A stretch of 6,262 nucleotides of DNA from the NCBI GenBank assembly GCA_003133185.1, contig PKWF01000160.1:254-6515 (forward strand), read 5' to 3'. Below are positions 1 to 6,262 of this stretch, piece by piece. Numbering within the stretch: position 1 is the first letter of the stretch; each line of letters starts with the position of its first letter. Under the pieces are notes generated by a model, which saw nothing but the letters and a program-made list of their open reading frames with translations, made no database searches and was not told the origin of the DNA. This stretch comes from Vulcanimicrobiota bacterium. GTDB lineage: Bacteria > Vulcanimicrobiota > Vulcanimicrobiia > Vulcanimicrobiales > Vulcanimicrobiaceae. The position numbers and the translations under genes were made by a program.

Positions 1-150
1 GCTTTCGGGAAAATCTCAGAGGTTATCGAACGAACCATGGAGCGGACTCGCCCGGCCGAGGCTAGTCTCGATGGGGTACGCTTGGCCGACCGAGAGGCTC
101 GAATAAACGCGCAGGCAATCGTGGAAGGAACGCAAAGGTCGTCGAATTGA
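1..150 (+). CDS. dxr: 1-deoxy-D-xylulose 5-phosphate reductoisomerase, C-terminal fragment (cut by window start)
   Basis: Frame 1 is open from the first base to the TGA at 148-150 and encodes 49 residues. The tail reads FGKISEVIERTMER, then SLDGVRLADREARINAQAIV. This matches the C-terminal helical domain of Dxr, where a segment of the form 'I..vI...l' is followed by 'aD..AR..A'. Dxr converts 1-deoxy-D-xylulose 5-phosphate to 2-C-methyl-D-erythritol 4-phosphate with NADPH, the committed step of the MEP isoprenoid pathway in the cytoplasm. The catalytic and NADPH-binding parts lie outside the window, so the name rests on the tail plus context: it is followed by rseP and ispG, a very common arrangement. 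The stop codon overlaps the TTG start of rseP by four bases (TTGA), which implies translational coupling. Only about an eighth of a normal protein of roughly 390 residues is visible. Confidence 0.85.
   Translation, partial: AFGKISEVIERTMERTRPAEASLDGVRLADREARINAQAIVEGTQRSSN
134..149 (+). promoter_or_regulatory. Ribosome binding site and TTG start of rseP inside the dxr 3' end
   Basis: An AAAGG purine run at 134-138 lies 8 nt before a TTG at 147-149, which overlaps the dxr stop (TTGA, 147-150). No ATG or GTG lies further upstream in the rseP frame within the visible Dxr tail that would fit better. The first in-frame later candidates (codons 20-21) would delete most of the first membrane segment that carries the HExxH motif. 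This decides the unusual TTG start. Confidence 0.6.
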
Positions 151-1283
151 ATCTTCTCGCCGTCGTCACCCTAGTCGGATTCGAAAAGGTCGCCACATTT
201 TTGGTGATGCTTTCGGTGTTGATCGTCCTGCACGAGCTCGGTCACTTCATCTTGGCACGCCGAAACGGCGTGCGAGTGAACGAATTTGCCGTAGGATTCG
301 GTCCGCGGCTGCTGGCTTGGAAGAGCCCGCGCAGCGGAACGCAATACTCGTTGCGAGCCTTTCCGGTCGGTGGCTTCTGTGCGATGGAAGGCGAAGACGG
401 CAAGGGCTCTGAGGCAGAGCAGCAACGAAGTTTTCGCGCGCAGCCGCACGACGCGCAGAGCAACTTTCAGGCGAAGTCGCCATGGCGTCGCCTTGCGATT
501 ATCCTGGCCGGACCCGCCGCGAACTTTTTGCTCTGCTACGCAATCTTGCTAATCGGCGCCTTAGCGTTCGGCGTAGCGAGCGATAGAACGAGCCAGCCGG
601 TGGTCCGCGAAGTGATCCCAGGATCCCCCGCGCAGATTGGCGGCCTCCGTCCGGGCGATCGCATCGTTGCCATCAACGGCATACCGATGACGACCGGAAA
701 GAAGTTGGTCGACACGATTCACGGGGCGCTGCGGAAAAGGCTCGATCTAGTCTATCAACGCAACGGCACTCAGACCGAGATCTACGTTTTGCCACGCGCC
801 TGTCCGCCGCAAGTCGGGCGGAACCTTGGCTGCATCGGATTCTCCCCCGTTCCGGCTTTCGAACGCGTTGGATTCGTTGCCGCGGTACGCCAAAGCGGCG
901 AGCAGTTTGTCGTAATCGCCGACGAAACGGTTGAAGGGATCGTGCTCCTCGTGACGCAGTTTTCAAAGTATTCGCCGCAAGTCTCCGGGCCGATCGGCAT
1001 GGGTCAGGCGGCGGCGACGGTGCAGGACTGGGGCTGGGGACCGTATTTGACGTTCGCTGCCACGATCTCGTTTGCGCTCGGGCTCTTTAACTTGCTGCCT
1101 ATTCCCGCGCTCGACGGCGGACGCGCCGCGTTCATTATCGCGGAGCTGATTCGCGGGCGCCCGGTGGATCCGGAGAAAGAGGCGATGGTCCACTTGGCAG
1201 GCTTCGCGGCGTTGATTGCCTTGGTAATGCTCGTCGCTTTCCACGACATCACGCGCATCGTCAGGGGCCAGGGGGTGCTGTAA
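147..1283 (+). CDS. rseP: RseP/site-2-protease family intramembrane zinc metalloprotease
   Basis: The 378-residue protein belongs to the M50 (site-2 protease) family, which cuts membrane-bound anti-sigma factors and leftover signal peptides within the lipid bilayer. Transmembrane segment 1 (about residues 15-38) carries the zinc site HELGH at 29-33. GPAANF at 122-127 begins the second conserved membrane region. A single PDZ domain spans about 150-215, with GLRPGD at 166-171. VSGPIGM (279-285) and NLLPIPALDGG (315-325), whose Asp323 is the third zinc ligand, complete the active site. A last hydrophobic segment lies at about 350-366. The length fits single-PDZ homologues; E. coli RseP is about 450 residues with two PDZ domains. 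All catalytic residues are present, so it should be active. It starts at TTG overlapping the dxr stop and ends in TAATG, overlapping ispG by one base. Odd features are an extended stretch at 88-114 and two cysteines (219, 229) just after the PDZ domain. No anti-sigma factor or sigma factor lies nearby, so its substrate is unknown. Confidence 0.96.
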   Translation: MNLLAVVTLVGFEKVATFLVMLSVLIVLHELGHFILARRNGVRVNEFAVGFGPRLLAWKSPRSGTQYSLRAFPVGGFCAMEGEDGKGSEAEQQRSFRAQPHDAQSNFQAKSPWRRLAIILAGPAANFLLCYAILLIGALAFGVASDRTSQPVVREVIPGSPAQIGGLRPGDRIVAINGIPMTTGKKLVDTIHGALRKRLDLVYQRNGTQTEIYVLPRACPPQVGRNLGCIGFSPVPAFERVGFVAAVRQSGEQFVVIADETVEGIVLLVTQFSKYSPQVSGPIGMGQAAATVQDWGWGPYLTFAATISFALGLFNLLPIPALDGGRAAFIIAELIRGRPVDPEKEAMVHLAGFAALIALVMLVAFHDITRIVRGQGVL

Positions 1284-1285
1284 TG
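1270..1285 (+). promoter_or_regulatory. Ribosome binding site for ispG within the last codons of rseP
   Basis: AGGGGG at 1270-1275 stands 7 nt before the ATG at 1283-1285, which shares its A with the rseP TAA stop. This is a usable Shine-Dalgarno sequence in addition to stop-start coupling, and it fixes the ispG start. Confidence 0.55.
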
Positions 1286-2446
1286 CTTCGACTGCGTCGT
1301 AAGAGCAAGCCAATCTTTCTCCAGAATAAGACGGGTAAGGCCGACGCAAAGAGTGTCTGGATCGGCGGCGATCATCCCGTCGTCGTGCAGTCGATGACGA
1401 CGACCGACACGGCCGACGCAGACAAGACGCTCGAACAAGTTTACGGCCTTGCGATGGAAGGCTGCGAGGTCGTGCGCGTCACGGTCAAGGACCCGCCCGA
1501 TGCCGCGGGTCTCCCGGCGATCGTTTACCGCTCGCCCGTTCCGATCGTGGCGGACATTCACTTCGACCACAAGATGGCGCTGGCGGCAATCGAAGCCGGC
1601 GTCGCGAAACTGCGATTGAATCCTGGGAATATTCGCGACCCTAAGAAGGTTGCGGAGGTGGTCACTGCGGCGAAAGCGCGGGGCATCCCGATTCGCGTCG
1701 GTGTCAATATGGGTTCGCTCGCGCCCGACTTAGAGAAATCGCTCGGCCATACCGCCGAAGCGATGGTGCTCTCGGCCTTGCGTCACGTCGAAATGCTCGA
1801 AGAGCACGGGCATACGGATATTGCGATTTCGCTCAAAGCCCACGACGTCGCCACGACCGTCGAGGCCTATCGCTTGATGGACGGCCGTTTACGCGAGCGC
1901 GCGACGCCCTATGCGTTGCACCTCGGCATTACCGAAGCGGGACTGCTGCGCGACGGCACGATCAAGTCGGCGATTGGGCTTGGGATTCTGCTCTGGGAAG
2001 GCATCGGGGACACGATTCGAGTCTCGCTGGCGGACGACCCGATCGAAGAAGTCCCCGTCTGCTGGGGAATTCTCAAATCGCTTGGTCTGCGAGAAAAAGG
2101 CTTCGAAATTACCGCCTGTCCCTCGTGCGGGCGCGCCGAAATTTCGGTGCTCGAGCTCGGTCGAGCCGTTGAAGCGATCGCCAAGTCGTATAGCGCGCCG
2201 GTGAAGGTCGCCGTGATGGGCTGTGTCGTCAACGGCCCGGGTGAATCGAAGATGGCCGACGTCGGCGTCGCGGGCGGCAAGGGCAAGGGTGCGATTTATC
2301 GCGCCGGCGAGTTGGTCGGGACTTATCCGGAGAGCGAGCTGCTCGGCATGCTGCGACTGGAAATCGAAAAGGTCATCGCAGAGAAGTATCCCGCATACGT
2401 CGACGAGATCGGGCGGCCTCCGGCGGCCGTGCCGTCCGCCGTCTGA
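1283..2446 (+). CDS. ispG: 4-hydroxy-3-methylbut-2-en-1-yl diphosphate synthase (IspG/GcpE)
   Basis: The 387-residue iron-sulfur enzyme reduces 2-C-methyl-D-erythritol 2,4-cyclodiphosphate to HMBPP, the penultimate step of the MEP pathway, using reduced ferredoxin or flavodoxin. The N-terminal TIM-barrel part shows VQSMTTTDTAD (35-45), PIVADIHFD (87-95), LRLNPGNI (110-117) and IRVGVNMGSL (137-146). The C-terminal cluster domain has all the expected ligands of the [4Fe-4S] cluster: Cys279 and Cys282 in CPSCGR, Cys314 in GCVVNGPGE, and Glu321 as the fourth ligand. The length is that of the ordinary bacterial two-domain form; the extra central domain of plant and some bacterial enzymes is absent. 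The start is set by an AGGGGG site and a one-base overlap with rseP. The end overlaps the next gene by one base (TGATG). With dxr two genes upstream, this operon supplies two of the MEP steps; ispH and the ispDEF genes are not in the window. Confidence 0.98.
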   Translation: MLRLRRKSKPIFLQNKTGKADAKSVWIGGDHPVVVQSMTTTDTADADKTLEQVYGLAMEGCEVVRVTVKDPPDAAGLPAIVYRSPVPIVADIHFDHKMALAAIEAGVAKLRLNPGNIRDPKKVAEVVTAAKARGIPIRVGVNMGSLAPDLEKSLGHTAEAMVLSALRHVEMLEEHGHTDIAISLKAHDVATTVEAYRLMDGRLRERATPYALHLGITEAGLLRDGTIKSAIGLGILLWEGIGDTIRVSLADDPIEEVPVCWGILKSLGLREKGFEITACPSCGRAEISVLELGRAVEAIAKSYSAPVKVAVMGCVVNGPGESKMADVGVAGGKGKGAIYRAGELVGTYPESELLGMLRLEIEKVIAEKYPAYVDEIGRPPAAVPSAV

Positions 2447-2940
2447 TGCGCCGGATCGCCGAAGCTTACGTTGGCCTGCGCTGGCAAAGCTTCGCCGTGG
2501 TGGCACTCTGCGCACTGCTTGCCTCGTCGCTGCTCGTGTTTTCCCGACCGATCGTCATGCTGGTCGACGGCGAGCGTGTCGATACGGACGTGGCGCCCGT
2601 GACGACCGCGAATGCCAAAGCGTTCGTCCCGCTGCGCTCGATCGCCGACGCACTCGGTGCCGAGACCGAGGTCGACGCCAAGACTGGTGCGATCAGCGTA
2701 GTTCTGGGCGGTCAGACGCTTACGCTGCGTGTCGGCGACCCGCACGCGACGGTCAACGGCATGCCGCTTACGCTCAAGCACGCGCCGTTCCGCGTGCGCG
2801 GCCGCGTGCTAATTTCCTTGGACGCCGTCGCGCGCGCGCTCAACGTTCGCGCGAAATACAACTCTCGTGAAGCTCGCATCGAGGTAGTAACGCCGGGCAT
2901 CGGCCAAGCGCCGAACCCCGGAAACACCGAACCGCACTGA
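2446..2940 (+). CDS. Membrane-anchored or secreted protein with copper amine oxidase N-like domain (function unknown)
   Basis: The 164-residue protein has a basic N-terminus (R2, R3, R12), then one hydrophobic segment at about 15-33. This is either an uncleaved anchor or a signal peptide without a clear AxA cleavage site. The rest, predicted extracytoplasmic, looks like the copper amine oxidase N-terminal domain family (PF07833 type). There are two related units: AFVPLRSIADALGAETEVD (59-77) followed by beta strands around 82-96, then VLISLDAVARALNVRAKYN (121-139) followed by ARIEVV (143-148). VPLRS is the typical signature of the family. The tail after 150 is Pro/Gly/Asn-rich and probably disordered. 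There is no oxidase catalytic domain, so it is not an amine oxidase; such domains usually act as cell-envelope or substrate-binding modules. The start codon overlaps the ispG stop (TGATG) with no good Shine-Dalgarno of its own, so translation probably depends on reinitiation after ispG. A direct role in isoprenoid synthesis cannot be inferred. The next gene converges, 18 bp away. Confidence 0.8.
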   Translation: MRRIAEAYVGLRWQSFAVVALCALLASSLLVFSRPIVMLVDGERVDTDVAPVTTANAKAFVPLRSIADALGAETEVDAKTGAISVVLGGQTLTLRVGDPHATVNGMPLTLKHAPFRVRGRVLISLDAVARALNVRAKYNSREARIEVVTPGIGQAPNPGNTEPH

Positions 2941-2958
2941 CAGACCTCGCACGCAGGG

Positions 2959-4482
2959 TCAGAACTCGCTGAGGCCCTCGGGCTCTTCGACCGGGACGAC
3001 CGCATCGGGGTTGGACTTGCGGAAACCGTAGGCGAAGAAGAAGACCAATCCGCAGACGAGGGCGATGACGAACCACGTCCAAGTCGCGCGCGAGAGACCG
3101 AAGACCGCTAAGAAGAGCGAACAGACGATCCCCAAGATTGGGAAGAGCGGCACGAACGGCACTCGGAAGCTGCGTGGAAGATCCGGCTTGCGGTGGCGAA
3201 GATAGAGCACGCCGGCGCAAACGACGGTGAATGCCATCAGAGTACCGATATTGACTAAGTTAAGCAGATTGTTAAGCGGCACGATCAGCGCGAGAATCGC
3301 CACGGCGACCCCGGTGATCATTGTGGTGACCAACGGCGTCTTGAAGCGCTGGTTAACCGCTGCAACCATCGGCGGCAGCATGCCGTCGCGCGCCATCACG
3401 TAGAAAATACGCGACTGACCGAGCAGTGACGCAAGCGCCACGCTCGTCGTGCCGGCCAGAACCCCGATCGTGATGACCCAGGTAAGTGCCGGTATGTGAA
3501 GCGGAGCGAGCGCATAGACGAGCGGATTCTTGATCGGAACATCTCTCCACGGAACGACTCCCACGAGAACGATCGCCGTCGCGCAGTAGATGAGCGTGCC
3601 GATCGCAAGCGCGCCGATCACGCCCACGGGAACGTCGAACTGCGGATTCTTGCACTCTTCGGCCGTCGTCGTCGCGGTGTCGAAACCGATGTAGCTGAAG
3701 AAGACGAAGGCGCCGACGGCGACGATTCCATAAGGCTGAGCGGACGACGAGTAATCGGCCATCCCTCCGAAGGGCCGCAGCGCTCCCCAGCCGACGGGGT
3801 TGAAGTTGTGGAGGTTCGCACCGTGAAAAAGAAAGAGCCCGGCGACGATGAAAACGATGAGTGCGGAGATCTTCAACACGACAAAGGTATTATTTACCAT
3901 GGCCGTCTCGCGAATGCCGACGGAGAGTAGAACGCTCAATCCGATAACGAAGAATGCGGCGACGAAGTCGTATTGGGAGTGAAGGATATCCCAGCTCGAC
4001 GGCACCCACCACGCGCCGTGAACGATCAGGTTCGACTGTTGCGCCCAGGCGGGCAACGCGAAGCCGATGCTCTTGAAAACATCTTGGATCGCCGCGGAAA
4101 ACTGTTGGGCGACCGGGGCGGCGCTGATTCCGTACTCGAAGATCAACGCGAAACCGATGATCCAGGCAAAGAGTTTGCCCATCGTCGCGTAGGCGTACGT
4201 GTAGGCGCTGCCGGCGACCGGAACCATTGCGCCGAGCTCCGCATAGCAGAGGGCGGCAAAGAACGAGGTTAGGCCGGCGAGCAGATACGAGATAATAACG
4301 GCTGGGCCGGCGCCTTTAACCCCGGTCCCGATCGTCGTGAAGATGCCGCCGCCGATCATCGTTCCCAAGCCAATCGCGACGAGATCCTTGGCGGTCAAGG
4401 CGCGCCGGAGAATCCTGCGCTTCCCGAGCTCGCGCAGCTTTTCTACGTTGGTCGTTGCAAAAAGCGCAGAGAAGAACGACAT
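2959..4482 (-). CDS. Amino acid permease, APC superfamily, CAT/YfnA-like
   Basis: This 507-residue integral membrane transporter takes up amino acids, probably with protons; whether the substrates are cationic or neutral cannot be told from sequence. About 12-14 hydrophobic segments run the length of the protein. Family hallmarks, numbered from the chosen ATG: LGTMIGGGIF in the unwound first helix (39-48), the YAELGAMVPVAGSAYTY region (80-96), VNNTFVVLKI (196-205), GFDTATTTAEECKNP (266-280), GQSRIFYVMARDG (355-367), LVNIGTLMAF (409-418) and KPDLPRSFRVP (432-442). These match the cationic amino acid transporter branch, as in B. subtilis YfnA. I chose the ATG at 4482 because the protein then begins MSFFSALF, aligning with YfnA-type N-termini, and a GAG lies 6 nt upstream. 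A GTG at 4500 would add six residues and cannot be excluded. The gene converges with the operon on its 3' side, leaving 18 bp. It lies 55 bp downstream of pduO in the same direction, so it may be co-transcribed or may have its own promoter. Confidence 0.93.
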   Translation of the reverse strand: MSFFSALFATTNVEKLRELGKRRILRRALTAKDLVAIGLGTMIGGGIFTTIGTGVKGAGPAVIISYLLAGLTSFFAALCYAELGAMVPVAGSAYTYAYATMGKLFAWIIGFALIFEYGISAAPVAQQFSAAIQDVFKSIGFALPAWAQQSNLIVHGAWWVPSSWDILHSQYDFVAAFFVIGLSVLLSVGIRETAMVNNTFVVLKISALIVFIVAGLFLFHGANLHNFNPVGWGALRPFGGMADYSSSAQPYGIVAVGAFVFFSYIGFDTATTTAEECKNPQFDVPVGVIGALAIGTLIYCATAIVLVGVVPWRDVPIKNPLVYALAPLHIPALTWVITIGVLAGTTSVALASLLGQSRIFYVMARDGMLPPMVAAVNQRFKTPLVTTMITGVAVAILALIVPLNNLLNLVNIGTLMAFTVVCAGVLYLRHRKPDLPRSFRVPFVPLFPILGIVCSLFLAVFGLSRATWTWFVIALVCGLVFFFAYGFRKSNPDAVVPVEEPEGLSEF

Positions 4483-4517
4483 TCCGCGCTCGGTTCGCAC
4501 TAGGAACCGATCACACC

Positions 4518-4537
4518 TAGTGGCCCGTTACAGGCCA

Positions 4538-4540
<3 letters not shown>
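4518..4540. repeat. Inverted repeat between pduO and the permease gene, touching the pduO stop codon
   Basis: TGGCC (4521-4525) and GGCCA (4533-4537) form a perfect 5-bp stem around a 7-base loop. The stem extends outward by a G-T pair and two more A-T pairs to 4518 and 4540. On the minus-strand transcript the outer G-T becomes an A-C mismatch, so the mRNA hairpin is a 5-bp core plus 2 pairs. No U-run follows on either strand, so it is not a classical intrinsic terminator. It includes the pduO stop codon (4538-4540). Confidence 0.5.

Positions 4541-6262
<1,722 letters not shown>

Noticed and set aside
1004..1570. A 188-codon minus-strand frame antisense to rseP and ispG
   Set aside because: It covers conserved coding parts of both genes (LDG motif region and IspG N-terminus) and shows no domain of its own.
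2223..2870. A 215-codon plus-strand frame overlapping the end of ispG and the small CuAO-N-like gene
   Set aside because: Arg-rich translation with no recognisable motif; the two overlapping genes have family signatures and exact stop-start coupling.
2446..2940. Reading the CuAO-N-like protein as a copper amine oxidase
   Set aside because: Only the N-terminal-type module is present; there is no catalytic domain or topaquinone motif, and the gene ends at 164 codons.
2941..2985. Possible bidirectional terminator between the small protein gene and the permease (GACC/GGTC around 2944-2960 and GAGGCC/GGCTC at 2971-2985)
   Set aside because: Stems are only 4-5 bp with wobble or bulge, and neither strand has a following T-run; too weak to annotate.

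Overview
This is a high-GC, gene-dense bacterial chromosome segment with six essentially intact or near-intact protein genes and a seventh present only as its 3' tail. The left half is a plus-strand operon of housekeeping genes: the last 49 codons of dxr, then rseP, ispG and a small membrane-anchored protein with a copper-amine-oxidase-N-like domain. The junctions are as tight as they can be: dxr/rseP overlap in TTGA, rseP/ispG in TAATG, and ispG/the small protein in TGATG. The four genes are therefore almost certainly one translationally coupled transcript. It combines two steps of the MEP (non-mevalonate) isoprenoid pathway with a site-2 intramembrane protease, a gene grouping common in bacteria.

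The middle (about 2.96-5.14 kb) lies on the minus strand. It holds a 12-14-segment amino-acid permease of the APC superfamily (CAT/YfnA type) and, upstream of it, a PduO-type ATP:cob(I)alamin adenosyltransferase. The two are separated by about 55 bp. Two inverted repeats lie back to back over the end of the adenosyltransferase gene and the gap after it. The right end is the plus-strand prolyl-tRNA synthetase gene proS, diverging from pduO across a 79-bp intergenic region and cut by the window edge after 348 codons. Its protein is the short type-3 form, with no editing insertion between motifs 2 and 3. This is the form shared with archaea and eukaryotes and found in scattered bacterial phyla.

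In many bacteria proS directly follows dxr-rseP-ispG. Here the same genes are in the same order and orientation, but proS is set apart by the small anchored protein and the two reverse-strand genes. The organism cannot be named from the sequence alone. The MEP pathway, a single-PDZ RseP of about 380 residues, type-3 ProRS, a copper-amine-oxidase-N-domain protein and high GC would fit a deep-branching, mostly uncultured phylum such as Candidatus Eremiobacterota (WPS-2) or a relative; this is a low-to-moderate confidence inference.

I do not see a mobile element, CRISPR array, tRNA, rRNA or defence/secondary-metabolism system. The window is mainly ordinary core genome. The points worth a second look are the small protein coupled to ispG, the tandem hairpins at the pduO 3' end, the displaced proS, and a few local protein oddities.
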